A stretch of 64,000 nt of DNA from an uncultured Sphingomonadaceae bacterium (GTDB taxonomy: Bacteria; Pseudomonadota; Alphaproteobacteria; Sphingomonadales; Sphingomonadaceae): positions 1,054,001-1,118,000 of the forward strand of contig CANLQE010000001.1 in the NCBI GenBank assembly GCA_947493215.1, in the 5' to 3' direction. Position 1 is the stretch's first letter, and every line of letters starts with the position of its first letter. A program made the translations under genes and the position numbers. Below the pieces are notes generated by a model, which was given only the letters and a program-made list of their open reading frames with translations, did not search any database and was not told the origin of the DNA. Below are positions 26,927-36,393 of this stretch, one piece after another.

Positions 26927-29590
26927 ATGGCAACGCGGACTCAGCAGAAACCGGACAAGAAAAAAGCACTGGCTGCGAAAGCCGGTGCCGATGTCAAACG
27001 CACACCGATGATGGAGCAATATTTTGCGCTCAAGGAAAAGGCGCAGGACTGCTTGCTCTTTTACCGGATGGGCGATTTTTTCGAGCTATTTTTTGAGGAC
27101 GCGAAGCTGGCGTCGGCCGCTCTTGATATCGCGCTGACGTCGCGCGGGAAAAATGCTGGTGAGCAAATCCCGATGTGCGGCGTGCCTGCCCATGCGGCGG
27201 AGAGCTATCTGGCGAAACTGATCCGCGCCGGTTTCAAGGTCGCGATTGCCGAGCAAACCGAAACACCTGCCGAGGCGAAGGCGCGCGGCGGTTACAAGGC
27301 ATTGGTCGCCCGGGACATAATTCGCTTCGTTACTGCCGGAACATTGACTGAAGACACGCTGCTCGATGCGCGGTCGGACAATATGCTGGTCGCGGTTGCC
27401 GAAGTGCAGGGGCAGATCGGGATTGCCGCGAGCGATATTTCGACCGGTGATTTTGAATTGCTCCAAATTTCCGAAGATGCGCTGACCGCAGAATTGTCGC
27501 GGATCGCGCCCTCGGAAATTATTTGCAGCCCTTCGCTGGCTGCTCGGCTGGATGCGGCTACTGAATGGCCTAAAGAGGATTTCGATAGTCAAAAAGCCGA
27601 GCGCAAACTCAAGACGCTATTCGGCGTATCGACGCTGGACGGCTTTGGTGATTTTGCGCGCAGCGAACTGGCGGCGGCTGGCGGCCTGATCGCCTATATC
27701 GAACATGCCGCGCAAGGGGATACACCGTTTCTGAAACCGCCGGTGCAGCGCCATGCGGGCGAATATCTGCTGATCGACGGCGCGACCCGCGCGAGCCTTG
27801 AAATTGAACGGACTATGGCGGGTGAACGCAAGGGCAGCTTGCTCGCCATTATTGACCGCACGGTCACGCCGGGCGGTGCACGCTTGCTGGGCCGCGATCT
27901 CGCTGCGCCGCTTTTTGACGAGACCAAGATCAACCTGCGCCTCGGCGTTGTTCAATGGTTTCACGATGCACCCGCCATTCGCGACGCCGTACGCGATGCG
28001 CTCAAAGCAATGCCGGATATCAGTCGCGCTCTGGGCCGGATATCGGCGGGACGTGGCAGTCCGCGTGATGTCGGCCAGATACGCGATGGTCTGAGCGGTG
28101 CGCGGCTGTTGCGCGAGCGATTGGCGCTCGACATCGCGCTTCCCGATATGATGAACGCGCTGCTTCCGGCCCTCGATGGCCATGCTGCGATGGTCGATCT
28201 GCTGGAACGTGCACTGGTCGAAACACCGCCGACGGAAATGACAAATGGCGGCTATATCGCAGCGGGCTATGATCCGGCACTAGATGAGTTGCGCAGCGCC
28301 GGTTCCGATGGCCGCAAAGCAATTGCGACGCTGGAAGCGCGCTACCGCGAAGCAACCGGGATCAATACGCTCAAAATCAAACATAATGCTGTGCTGGGTT
28401 ATTTTGTGGAAGTGCCCGCGCGCCATGGCGACAGTTTGATGGCCGAGGATTCCGGTTTCACCCACCGCCAGACGTTGGCCGGTGTGGTGCGGTTTAATTC
28501 GACCGAGCTGCACGAAGAAGCGGTGCGGGTGACGCAGGCCGGGGCGCATGCGTTCGCCGCCGAAGCCGCGCATTTTGAAGAACTGGTCGACAAGCTACTA
28601 GAGCGCAAAGATGCGATTGCGACCAGCGCCGATGCGTTGGCGCGAATTGATGTGTCATCGGCCTTGGCCGAACGCGCGGTCGAGGGGCAATGGTGCCGAC
28701 CCGGATTTGCAGACGGCAATGTGCTCGATATCAAAGCCGGGCGCCATCCGGTGGTCGAGGTGGCGCTGAGCGCTTCGGGTGATCCGTTTGTCGCCAATGA
28801 TTGCGCCTTGTCCAATGATGAGCGGCTCTGGCTGGTATCCGGGCCTAATATGGGCGGTAAATCGACCTTCTTGCGGCAAAATGCGTTGATCGTGATCCTT
28901 GCGCAGGCGGGCGGCTTTGTGCCTGCTGCCTCAGCTAGACTTAGCCTTGTCGACCGCCTGTTTAGCCGGGTCGGGGCTTCTGATAATCTGGCGCAAGGGC
29001 GCTCGACTTTCATGGTCGAGATGGTCGAAACAGCGACGATCCTGAGTCAAGCAACCGACAAGAGCTTCGTAATTCTTGACGAAGTGGGCAGGGGGACGTC
29101 GACCTACGATGGCCTCGCGCTGGCATGGGCGGTCGTCGAGGCGGTGCATGAAACCAACCAATGCCGCTGCCTGTTCGCGACCCATTATCATGAGCTGACC
29201 CAGTTGGCGGACCGGCTCGATGCGATGTCGCTGCACCATGTCCGTGCGCGGGAATGGAAGGGTGATCTTGTTCTATTGCATGAGCTCGCTAAGGGGCCAG
29301 CGGATCGCAGCTATGGGCTCGCCGTGGCCAAGCTCGCTGGCATTCCGAAACCGGTGCTTAAACGCGCCAAGTCCGTGCTCGATAAACTGGAAGCCGGAAA
29401 GGCGGAAACCGGAGGCTTCGCTGCCGGTTTGGGTGACCTCCCTTTATTTGCGGCCAACCTTGTGGAAGAGGATGAGAAATCCGATATGCTGAGAGAAGCT
29501 TTGCGGGAACTGGACATAGATGCCTTGAGTCCCCGTGATGCGCTCGATCAACTTTACGCGCTGAAATCGTTGCTGGAACAGGAAGAATAA
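26927..29590 (+). CDS. mutS: DNA mismatch repair protein MutS
   Basis: An 887-residue mismatch-recognition ATPase. The N-terminal domain holds the mismatch-contacting Phe-X-Glu in GDFFELFFEDA near residue 49. The middle clamp and lever regions follow, and then Walker A GPNMGGKS near residue 641, Walker B VILDEVGRG near residue 715 and the conserved FATHYHELTQL. Its length matches MutS1. Its stop overlaps the next ATG by one base (TAATG), which indicates a shared message with the peroxiredoxin gene. Confidence 0.96.
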   Translation: MATRTQQKPDKKKALAAKAGADVKRTPMMEQYFALKEKAQDCLLFYRMGDFFELFFEDAKLASAALDIALTSRGKNAGEQIPMCGVPAHAAESYLAKLIRAGFKVAIAEQTETPAEAKARGGYKALVARDIIRFVTAGTLTEDTLLDARSDNMLVAVAEVQGQIGIAASDISTGDFELLQISEDALTAELSRIAPSEIICSPSLAARLDAATEWPKEDFDSQKAERKLKTLFGVSTLDGFGDFARSELAAAGGLIAYIEHAAQGDTPFLKPPVQRHAGEYLLIDGATRASLEIERTMAGERKGSLLAIIDRTVTPGGARLLGRDLAAPLFDETKINLRLGVVQWFHDAPAIRDAVRDALKAMPDISRALGRISAGRGSPRDVGQIRDGLSGARLLRERLALDIALPDMMNALLPALDGHAAMVDLLERALVETPPTEMTNGGYIAAGYDPALDELRSAGSDGRKAIATLEARYREATGINTLKIKHNAVLGYFVEVPARHGDSLMAEDSGFTHRQTLAGVVRFNSTELHEEAVRVTQAGAHAFAAEAAHFEELVDKLLERKDAIATSADALARIDVSSALAERAVEGQWCRPGFADGNVLDIKAGRHPVVEVALSASGDPFVANDCALSNDERLWLVSGPNMGGKSTFLRQNALIVILAQAGGFVPAASARLSLVDRLFSRVGASDNLAQGRSTFMVEMVETATILSQATDKSFVILDEVGRGTSTYDGLALAWAVVEAVHETNQCRCLFATHYHELTQLADRLDAMSLHHVRAREWKGDLVLLHELAKGPADRSYGLAVAKLAGIPKPVLKRAKSVLDKLEAGKAETGGFAAGLGDLPLFAANLVEEDEKSDMLREALRELDIDALSPRDALDQLYALKSLLEQEE

Positions 29591-30168
29591 TGAACCGCTG
29601 GATCATCATCGTCATGTCTGCGCTGCTTCTCGCTGGCGGTGCCTATGTCTATAGTTCGCGCAGCGCCAATGCAGAGCCTCTGGAAATAGGCGCGGCTGCT
29701 CCCGATTTCGAAACCACGGGCGCGTTGGCTGGCAAGCCGTTTAAGATCAACCTGTCGGAGAAACTGAAAAACGGTCCCGTCGTGCTCTATTTTTTCCCCA
29801 AAGCCTTTACAGAAGGCTGCACCATCGAAGCCAATATGTTTGCTGAAGCGACGGCCGATTTTGAAGCGGCCGGTGCGATGGTTATCGGCATGTCGGGGGA
29901 TAGCATGGAAGAATTGACCAAATTTTCGGTTGAGGAATGCCGCGATAAATTTGCCGTGGCGCGCGCCGATGATGCGGTGATGGATGGATATCAGGTGCGC
30001 ATGGAGCCGACATTGGCGCTGACCAATCGGACGAGCTATGTCATTGACCAAAATAGTAAAATTGCTTTCGTGCATAGTGCGCAAGACCCCAAAGCGCATG
30101 TGACGGGAACGCTGGAGAAGGTGAAGCAATTAGCGCGCGCGAAAATCGCTGCACCCCCTGAAAATTGA
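29590..30168 (+). CDS. Peroxiredoxin, AhpC/TSA family, membrane-anchored or exported
   Basis: A 192-residue thioredoxin-fold peroxidase. A hydrophobic N-terminus (about residues 4-17) looks like an uncleaved anchor or signal peptide. The catalytic motif is FFPKAFTEGCTIEANMF, where the peroxidatic Cys lies in GCTIE; the usual Prx sequence is P-x-x-x-T/S-x-x-C. A second conserved Cys appears in EECRDKF, a possible resolving residue. It would detoxify peroxides in the periplasm. It is translationally coupled to mutS by a one-base overlap. Confidence 0.82.
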   Translation: MNRWIIIVMSALLLAGGAYVYSSRSANAEPLEIGAAAPDFETTGALAGKPFKINLSEKLKNGPVVLYFFPKAFTEGCTIEANMFAEATADFEAAGAMVIGMSGDSMEELTKFSVEECRDKFAVARADDAVMDGYQVRMEPTLALTNRTSYVIDQNSKIAFVHSAQDPKAHVTGTLEKVKQLARAKIAAPPEN

Positions 30169-30210
30169 TAAAGATGTTGCATTTGCCGTGAAGCTGGATT
30201 GAAAGACGGC

Positions 30211-31140
30211 ATGACCGATCCATCGAACAATCACGCGCCCGACCCAGCGATGCTGGCCAAGGCGGAAACACTCACCGAAGCACTGCCCTATTTGCAGCGC
30301 TATGCAGGCAAGACTTTTGTCATCAAATATGGCGGCCATGCCATGGGTGACCCCGCGCTGGCGCGCAATTTTGCCGAAGATGTGGTGCTGTTGAAAGCCG
30401 TGGGTATCAATCCGGTCGTGGTCCATGGCGGCGGCCCGCAAATTGGCGCGATGCTGGAACGGGTCGGGGTTGAAAGCAAATTTGTCGATGGTCTGCGAGT
30501 CACGACCAAGGAAACGGCCGAAATTGCCGAAATGGTTCTCTCCGGCGCGATCAACAAGGAATTGGTGAGCTGGATCGAACGGGCTGGCGGCAGCGCGATC
30601 GGCATATCGGGTAAAGATGGCGGCTTCGTCAAAGCGGCCAAGCTGCGCCGTACGGCTCGCGATCCGGACAGCAATATCGAACGGATTATTGATCTGGGCT
30701 TTGTCGGTGAACCCAAACGGGTGGACCGCAGCGTGGTCGATATGATTTCAACATCTGGCATGATCCCGGTCATTGCACCGATCGGTGTGGGCGAAGATGG
30801 CCATACCTATAATATCAACGCGGATACTATGGCCGGAGCCGTTGCGGCGGCGCTCAGAGCATCGCGCCTGTTTTTGCTGACCGATGTGGCGGGCGTATTG
30901 GATAAAGAGGGTGAGCTTCTCACGGATCTCAATCCAACCGAAATCAAGCGGTTACAGGAAGACGGCACCATTTCGGGCGGGATGATTCCCAAGCTGGAAA
31001 CCTGTGTCAGTGCGGTGCTGAAGGGGGTTGATGCAGCCGTTGTGTTGGATGGCCGGGTGCCCCACGCGATGTTGCTGGAAATCTTCACCAGCAAGGGCGC
31101 GGGTACGCTGATCAGCGATGATTTTGAAGCGGTTGATTAA
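30211..31140 (+). CDS. argB: Acetylglutamate kinase
   Basis: A 309-residue amino-acid kinase, the second step of arginine synthesis (phosphorylation of N-acetylglutamate). Motifs: [12 protein letters not shown] for ATP binding, [11 protein letters not shown] for acetylglutamate, and [15 protein letters not shown] near residue 200. The C-terminal GMIPKLETC is conserved. A TTG at 30199 is in frame, but ATG 30211 is closer to the conserved N-terminus. It lies 42 bases after the peroxiredoxin and may share its transcript. Confidence 0.95.
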   Translation: MTDPSNNHAPDPAMLAKAETLTEALPYLQRYAGKTFVIKYGGHAMGDPALARNFAEDVVLLKAVGINPVVVHGGGPQIGAMLERVGVESKFVDGLRVTTKETAEIAEMVLSGAINKELVSWIERAGGSAIGISGKDGGFVKAAKLRRTARDPDSNIERIIDLGFVGEPKRVDRSVVDMISTSGMIPVIAPIGVGEDGHTYNINADTMAGAVAAALRASRLFLLTDVAGVLDKEGELLTDLNPTEIKRLQEDGTISGGMIPKLETCVSAVLKGVDAAVVLDGRVPHAMLLEIFTSKGAGTLISDDFEAVD

Positions 31141-31247
31141 TTGCCTAACTGTATTATATTATTGATACACTAATTTTCGGCATAGATTGCTTGGCATTGC
31201 GCGCCACTATCGTTTAATGGCCATCATTATATAAAAGGGTTGGGTCC

Positions 31248-31550
31248 ATGTTTTTTGCTCTGTTTCAGATTATCGGCATTTTGTTGAATGTCGCGATTAC
31301 GATCATCATCGTGCAGGCGATTATGAGTTGGTTGCTCGCGTTTAATGTGATTAACCTACAAAATGATATTGCCAGAGCGATTTGGACGACATTGGACGCG
31401 CTGACCGCTCCAATTTATCGGCCTATCCGCAAGATTATGCCGGACTTTGGTTCGATTGATTTAACGCCGATGGTGGTGATTATCAGTATCATTATTTTGC
31501 AAGATGCCATCCTGCCGCCGCTCGGCGCGGCGCTCATCCCCATTTTATGA
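31248..31550 (+). CDS. YggT family membrane protein
   Basis: A 100-residue protein with two hydrophobic hairpins, the standard YggT form. It has the typical sequence of a membrane pair around residues 8-30 and 65-95, with the loop [20 protein letters not shown] conserved. The family is linked to osmotic tolerance, cell division or photosystem assembly in different groups; the role here is unknown. It is followed after 10 bases by folD. Confidence 0.85.
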   Translation: MFFALFQIIGILLNVAITIIIVQAIMSWLLAFNVINLQNDIARAIWTTLDALTAPIYRPIRKIMPDFGSIDLTPMVVIISIIILQDAILPPLGAALIPIL

Positions 31551-31560
31551 GTTTGCATGT

Positions 31561-32463
31561 ATGACACAACGCGCAGCGGTGATAATCGACGGCAAGGCCT
31601 TCGCAGCAGACTTGCGAGAACGCATCAAAGCCGCTGTTCCAGAATTTAAGAAACAAACCGGCCGCACTCCCGGGCTGGCTGTGGTGCTAGTCGGCGAAGA
31701 CGCGGCGAGCCAAGTCTATGTCGCATCGAAACATAAGGCCACACTCGCAGCCGGCATGGAAAGTTTCGAACATCGCTTGCCTGCCGATACAGCGCAGGCT
31801 GACCTTATCGCTCTGGTGGAAAAACTAAACGCAGACGAGGCCGTGGACGGGATATTGGTGCAATTGCCGCTGCCAAGCCATCTTGACGAAAAAGCAGTCG
31901 TCATGACTATTGATCCGGACAAGGATGTCGATGGCCTGCATGTTATCAATGCTGGGCGACTCGCCAATGGTGAAGAGGCGCTAACGCCATGTACGCCTTT
32001 GGGCAGCCTGATGTTGCTCAAGGATCAATTGGGTGATCTGTCGGGGCTCAACGCTGTGGTTGTTGGTCGCTCGATCTTGGTCGGCAAACCGATGGCGCAG
32101 CTGTTACTGGCTGAAAATTGCACCGTCACCATGGCACATAGCCGCACACGCGATTTGCCCGATGTCGTGCGCCGCGCTGATATTGTTGTTGCTGCTGTTG
32201 GTCGGGCGGAAATGGTAAAAGGCGACTGGCTCAAAGACGGCGCGGTCGTTATTGATGTGGGAATTAACCGGCTGGCACCCGAAGCCGGCAAGGAAAAAGG
32301 CCGATTGGTCGGCGATGTGGCCACGGCAGAGGCGATGGACCATGTCCGCGCGATCACACCTGTTCCCGGCGGTGTTGGGCCAATGACCATCGCTGTGCTA
32401 CTGCGTAATACACTGGTCGCTGCTTCGATGCGCGCTGGCCTGGATAAGCCTGAAGGATTGTAA
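31561..32463 (+). CDS. folD: Methylenetetrahydrofolate dehydrogenase/cyclohydrolase
   Basis: A 300-residue bifunctional enzyme that interconverts 5,10-methylene-, methenyl- and 10-formyl-tetrahydrofolate with NADP. Motifs are VYVASKHKA (with the catalytic Lys), [12 protein letters not shown], the dinucleotide-binding [16 protein letters not shown] and the terminal [15 protein letters not shown] 31561 begins the conserved protein ([12 protein letters not shown]). An upstream in-frame start inside yggT is not needed. It leads into a lipoprotein gene after 3 bases. Confidence 0.95.
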   Translation: MTQRAAVIIDGKAFAADLRERIKAAVPEFKKQTGRTPGLAVVLVGEDAASQVYVASKHKATLAAGMESFEHRLPADTAQADLIALVEKLNADEAVDGILVQLPLPSHLDEKAVVMTIDPDKDVDGLHVINAGRLANGEEALTPCTPLGSLMLLKDQLGDLSGLNAVVVGRSILVGKPMAQLLLAENCTVTMAHSRTRDLPDVVRRADIVVAAVGRAEMVKGDWLKDGAVVIDVGINRLAPEAGKEKGRLVGDVATAEAMDHVRAITPVPGGVGPMTIAVLLRNTLVAASMRAGLDKPEGL

Positions 32464-32466
32464 TTC

Positions 32467-33183
32467 ATGAAACGGTTATTTGCGGCATTCGGAATCGCTT
32501 TGTTGCTGGCCAGCTGCGCTGGTAACGGCAGACCAAGCGACCGCGATCGCTTTCTCCGCGCGGCTGGTAAACCGGTCGCTAATCCCAGTGATATTGTGAA
32601 AGCGGAACTGGCCTTTGCTCGCTTGGCGCGGGATGAGGGGCAATGGACGGCATTTCGGGAAACGGCTGCGCCGGATGCCATCATGTTCACGCCTGAGCTG
32701 GTCAGCGCGCCGGTTTGGCTGAAGGGCAAAGCTGACCCGCCACAGGCAACCGAATGGCAGGCGCATAAGATTTTCATGTCCTGCGACGGCAGCATGGGCG
32801 TCGCAACCGGTGCCTGGCAGGGTGCAAAGGGTGGCAGTGGCTATTTCACCACGATCTGGCAAAAGCAGGATGCTCAAGGTCGCCGGCAGCGCGGTAAGGA
32901 GATCGAATGGAAATGGGTATTTGATCACGGCGTTCCACTGGACAAACCTCTGGCGGAACCCGATTTCGTGACCACCCGCGTTGCAAGTTGCGCAAAAGGG
33001 ACTCCCACCCCCATTGCCGCCGCCCCCATTGGTGAGAAAAACAAAGTTGGTTTTTCGGCCGATCGCACGCTCTACTGGAATGCGGAAAGTTCTGCCGACC
33101 AATCGCGCTCGCTACTGGTGCGTCTATGGAATGGCGAAAAGTGGGAAGATATTGTCTTTGACGATGTCGCGGCGACCCAATGA
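32467..33183 (+). CDS. Putative lipoprotein of unknown function
   Basis: A 238-residue protein with a signal peptide ending in the lipobox LLASC (about residues 14-18). The mature part has a SnoaL/NTF2-like feel in its first half (ELAFARLARDEGQWTAFRE), which is common for small binding folds, but I do not assign a family with confidence. It starts 3 bases after folD and overlaps marC by 4 bases, so it belongs to the same transcript. No catalytic motif is visible. Confidence 0.7.
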   Translation: MKRLFAAFGIALLLASCAGNGRPSDRDRFLRAAGKPVANPSDIVKAELAFARLARDEGQWTAFRETAAPDAIMFTPELVSAPVWLKGKADPPQATEWQAHKIFMSCDGSMGVATGAWQGAKGGSGYFTTIWQKQDAQGRRQRGKEIEWKWVFDHGVPLDKPLAEPDFVTTRVASCAKGTPTPIAAAPIGEKNKVGFSADRTLYWNAESSADQSRSLLVRLWNGEKWEDIVFDDVAATQ

Positions 33184-33797
33184 TTGAGCTATTTGTTTCT
33201 GCCTTCATCACATTTTTCGTGGTGATTGATCCGCCCGGTTGTTCGCCAATCTATGCCAGCCTAACCGGTGATGCATCACCGAAACAGCGTCGGATCATGG
33301 CGATCCGCGCGATCTTTGTCGCATCCATCATATTGGCCGTTTTTGCGGCCTTTGGTGAACAATTGCTTCGCGCTTTGGGTATCAGTCTCGACAGTTTCCG
33401 CATTGCAGGTGGTATCATGCTGTTCATCATTGCATTGGAAATGGTTTTCGAAAAACGCACCCAGCGCCGGGAAGACCGCGCGCAGGATATTATTGACCAG
33501 CCGGAAATAGAGGATGTCTCGATTTTCCCCATGGCGATGCCGATGATCGCCGGTCCTGGTTCGATTGCAGCTGTGATGTTGTTAATGGCGCGACATGAAG
33601 GCTTGGAAAGCACATTTGTGATTCTCGGCGCTTTGGCTTCCGTATTGCTGCTGACGCTGCTCGGTCTGTTGCTCGCTGGTCCCATGATGCGGATATTGGG
33701 CCACAAGGTGGAGCAGGTGATCACCAGAGTGCTTGGCGTGTTGCTCGGCGCGCTTGCGGTGCAATTTGTCATCGACGGGCTCAGAGCCAGCTTTTAG
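33180..33797 (+). CDS. MarC family integral membrane protein
   Basis: A 205-residue polytopic protein of the MarC/YhgN family with six hydrophobic segments. The conserved beginning [21 protein letters not shown] and the segment [19 protein letters not shown] match the family. It is not an antibiotic transporter as the name suggested; no substrate is proven. It overlaps the lipoprotein gene by 4 bases and ends 4 bases into the convergent Trm112-like gene. Confidence 0.85.
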   Translation: MIELFVSAFITFFVVIDPPGCSPIYASLTGDASPKQRRIMAIRAIFVASIILAVFAAFGEQLLRALGISLDSFRIAGGIMLFIIALEMVFEKRTQRREDRAQDIIDQPEIEDVSIFPMAMPMIAGPGSIAAVMLLMARHEGLESTFVILGALASVLLLTLLGLLLAGPMMRILGHKVEQVITRVLGVLLGALAVQFVIDGLRASF

Positions 33798-33979
33798 AGC
33801 GTTCGGGCTTCCTCAATCAGCATCACCGGCACGCCCAATTTGATCGGATAAGCAACGCCAGCGGCTTTACTGATAAGCTCCTGCGCCTCTGCGTCATAAA
33901 CCAACGGTTTACGCGTCATGGGGCAGACCAATATATCGAGTAGCTTGGTATCGAAGCTCCCGGTCGGTTTGTCGCTCAT
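33794..33979 (-). CDS. Trm112/YcaR family protein
   Basis: A 61-residue protein of the YcaR/Trm112 family. [14 protein letters not shown] and [14 protein letters not shown] are conserved. The first metal-binding Cys is present, while the second pair is largely lost (PMTRKP instead of PxCxxP), a common state in this family. Eukaryotic relatives activate methyltransferases; bacterial function is unclear. The stop/start overlap of 4 bases with the LON-domain gene indicates a joint unit. Confidence 0.8.
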   Translation of the reverse strand: MSDKPTGSFDTKLLDILVCPMTRKPLVYDAEAQELISKAAGVAYPIKLGVPVMLIEEARTL

Positions 33980-34596
33980 TGCAATGTGACGCGGCCTTCA
34001 TCGCCGTCCTGTCGGCCGAAAAATTCGAGTAGCTGGATGATCAATTCAGCGCGGTTAGAAAGTCCATCCACTTCCAGCAGTGCCTGTTTCGATGCTGCGT
34101 CAAACGGCGCGATTTGGGCAATGCCGTTGACAAAGGACATGTCATCGAGCCGCCCGATGCTATCCCAATCTACTTGATAGCCCTGCAGATCGGCAAATTT
34201 GCGTGATTCAATTTCCAGCGCCGCCCGCTCCGCACTTGCCAAAACTTCATCCAGTTCGGCATTTTCCTCAATTTCCGCGCGAACCTGCCGAAAGGCGGTG
34301 GATGCGTCAATCTCTTCGACAATCCGGAATCGCGATACGCCTTCTAACACGACGTTGAAGCGCCCATCATCCATAGCTTCAATGTCGATAATCTTACCGA
34401 CACAGCCGATATCGAACAATTCAGGAATGTCGCCATCCGTTTTGGGTTGGACCATTCCGATCCGTCGATCGCGCGCCATCGCATCGTTAATCAGTGCGCG
34501 ATAACGCTCTTCGAAAATATGCAGCGGCAGATGCATGCCGGGGAACAGCAGCGCGCCGGACAATGGGAAAATGGAGATGCGTTTGGTTTCGGTCAT
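33976..34596 (-). CDS. LON substrate-binding domain protein
   Basis: A protein of about 206 residues formed only by the LON N-terminal (substrate-binding) domain, without ATPase or protease parts. [24 protein letters not shown] is the hallmark beginning, and [29 protein letters not shown] follows. ATG 34596 is chosen because it begins the domain. It lies 2 bases after the YbbN-like gene, in the same operon. Free-standing LON-N proteins are widespread in Alphaproteobacteria and lack a proven activity. Confidence 0.85.
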   Translation of the reverse strand: MTETKRISIFPLSGALLFPGMHLPLHIFEERYRALINDAMARDRRIGMVQPKTDGDIPELFDIGCVGKIIDIEAMDDGRFNVVLEGVSRFRIVEEIDASTAFRQVRAEIEENAELDEVLASAERAALEIESRKFADLQGYQVDWDSIGRLDDMSFVNGIAQIAPFDAASKQALLEVDGLSNRAELIIQLLEFFGRQDGDEGRVTLQ

Positions 34597-34598
34597 AT

Positions 34599-35549
34599 CT
34601 ATCCGAACAAAATCGCGGACAGCTTGCGCCGGGTAGACGATACCCATTCATCTTCGAGCCCGACCACTTCAAAGAGGGAGAGCAATTTTGCGCGCGCTGC
34701 GCCGTCATTCCATTCCTTGTCCGCTTCGATAATCGTCAGCAGATGGTCCGCTGCGCCGTCATGATCGCCCGATGCTATCATGGCGCTGGCGAGATCAAAA
34801 CGCGCTTGATGGTCCTTTGGATTCGCAGCAACAGCGGCCTGCAGAGCTTCCGCTTCGCTATCATCCGGCTTGTCTTTGGCTAATGCCAAAGCCGAAGTTG
34901 CGCGCTCTATCGCCGGGTCGCTTGCCATGGCTTCTGGGACGCCTGCCAAAGCCGCTTCTGCTTCCGGTAGATGGTCCGCTAAAATCAACGCGCGAATCAG
35001 GCCGCCAACGGCTTCGGCATTGTCTGGCGCTATATCGGCGATTTGGGCAAATATTCCAGCAGCTCTCTCGCCGTCGCCTTGACCGAGCACTTCCTCGCCC
35101 ATGGCAAGTAGCGGAACAATATCCTGTTTGGGCTCTTCGCCACCTTCACCAATCGGAAGCTGGGTAAGCAACTGGTCAAGAATTTGTCCCAATTGGCTTT
35201 CTGTTCGCGCAGAGGTCAGGTCGGCAACCGGTTTGCCCTGAAATATAGCGTAGACGGTTGGAATGGACTGGACCTGAAATTGGGATGCGATGAACTTATT
35301 CTCATCGACATTGACCTTTGCCAACATAACGCCCTTATCGGCATAATTGGCTGCGACTTTCTCAAGCACAGGGGTCAACGCCTTACACGGCCCACACCAT
35401 TCCGCCCAGAAATCAAGAATCACCAGTTTGTTCATGCTGGGGGCAACTACGGCCTGCTGAAATTCTTCAACCGCCTTTTGTTCGTCCACTGTTAGTCCTG
35501 CTGTCGCCAATTGCTGCTCCTGTAACTTTTGCGCCGAGTCCCATCCCAC
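34599..35549 (-). CDS. Thioredoxin-domain co-chaperone, YbbN/CnoX-like
   Basis: A 316-residue protein with a thioredoxin domain (WAEWCGPCK with Cys at about 52 and 55) and a C-terminal set of TPR-like helical repeats (from about 160). YbbN/CnoX proteins are chaperedoxins that protect proteins from oxidation and pass them to chaperones. Here the CxxC is intact, whereas E. coli CnoX has lost it. It is the first gene of the leftward operon ybbN-LON-Trm112. Confidence 0.85.
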   Translation of the reverse strand: MGWDSAQKLQEQQLATAGLTVDEQKAVEEFQQAVVAPSMNKLVILDFWAEWCGPCKALTPVLEKVAANYADKGVMLAKVNVDENKFIASQFQVQSIPTVYAIFQGKPVADLTSARTESQLGQILDQLLTQLPIGEGGEEPKQDIVPLLAMGEEVLGQGDGERAAGIFAQIADIAPDNAEAVGGLIRALILADHLPEAEAALAGVPEAMASDPAIERATSALALAKDKPDDSEAEALQAAVAANPKDHQARFDLASAMIASGDHDGAADHLLTIIEADKEWNDGAARAKLLSLFEVVGLEDEWVSSTRRKLSAILFG

Positions 35550-35614
35550 ATTGGCTGTTTTGGGAGGGAATCGCGCCCCGTTTTCTTGTATATCCGCGCT
35601 TTATGTGGGGTCGG

Positions 35615-35680
35615 GCCCGGCAAAGCCAAGCATATTTTTACTTTTCATGACTATCGATTGAAAAATGGGGCTTGCCGGGC
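35615..35680. repeat. Inverted repeat upstream of tRNA-Gly
   Basis: GCCCGGCAAAGCC (35615-35627) pairs with GGCTTGCCGGGC (35669-35680) apart from one bulged A; the spacer is 41 AT-rich bases. It could form a large stem between the ybbN start and the tRNA gene. No role is known. Confidence 0.4.
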
Positions 35681-35756
35681 TGTATAACGCATGCTAACCG
35701 CGCGCCTCAACTGCTGATGACGATAGCATGGTTACCCGATGTCACAGCAGCGCCGA

Positions 35757-35831
35757 GCGGGCGTAGCTCAGGGGTAGAGCACAACCTTGCCAAGGTTGGG
35801 GTCGAGAGTTCGAATCTCTTCGCCCGCTCCA
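35757..35831 (+). tRNA. tRNA-Gly (anticodon GCC)
   Basis: The cloverleaf is complete. Acceptor stem GCGGGCG/CGCCCGC (35757-35763 and 35821-35827) is closed by a T discriminator and an encoded CCA (35829-35831). The anticodon stem CAACC/GGTTG encloses TTGCCAA with the anticodon GCC at 35889-minus-100, that is 35789-35791. The T-loop is TTCGAAT. It stands at the border between core genes and the mobile-type region to its right; tRNA-Gly genes are frequent integration sites. A second copy of its 3' end was searched for by eye to the right and not found. Confidence 0.95.
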
Positions 35832-36393
35832 TTTTTTCTTTATATTTCAATATTTAAGAACGCTTACGGTTGAAGGTATAAGATGCTTTGTATGCTGCGG
35901 CGACCACCGGGCGGCAACCATATATTGTAGAATAGAGGATATTAGCGTTGTCTGGGATGCAGACAGTGCGCTGTTGTTTGGGTCCACAGGCTTCGAAATT
36001 CAATAGTTTGTTAGGGGAAAGTCTTCCCCTGAGCGGGAATCTGCTTAGCAGTTTCCCGCTACCCCATCTGCGGGGACACCCCGCAGCGCCCCGTGGGTTT
36101 CATCATACAATTGTAAGCCACTAAGCGGACGGCGCGGGTGCGCCGGTGTTGTTGTCCGGCTCCAGAGAGTCGGGGTGGGCGGCGCTCCCGGCTAGGCCCG
36201 CCACGTTCAGGCGCAACCCGGCCGCAAGGGCCGGGTCTTCCACTTTATTACAGCCCCCATCGATTGTCATTCAAGACAATCACAAAGCCAACACGGGTGC
36301 GCCTGACCGCTTCATACGGGCCTCTTTGGTCGCTCTTGCCGCCCACCCCGTCTCTCCGGGGCCGGTTGCGGTTTTTGGGGTCATGAGGAGGCG
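35832..36393. other. Gene-poor 560-base stretch rich in inverted repeats
   Basis: Visible here: AGCGGGAA with TTCCCGCT about 12 bases apart near 36032-36062; the perfect hairpin CTGCGGGG-ACA-CCCCGCAG (36068-36086); and ACCCGGCC/GGCCGGGT around GCAAG (36216-36236), the last with a GNRA-like loop. No supported gene lies in it. Clustered stems like these just before an ardC-type gene look like plasmid/ICE leader or transfer-origin DNA; no known nick site was recognised. Confidence 0.45.
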
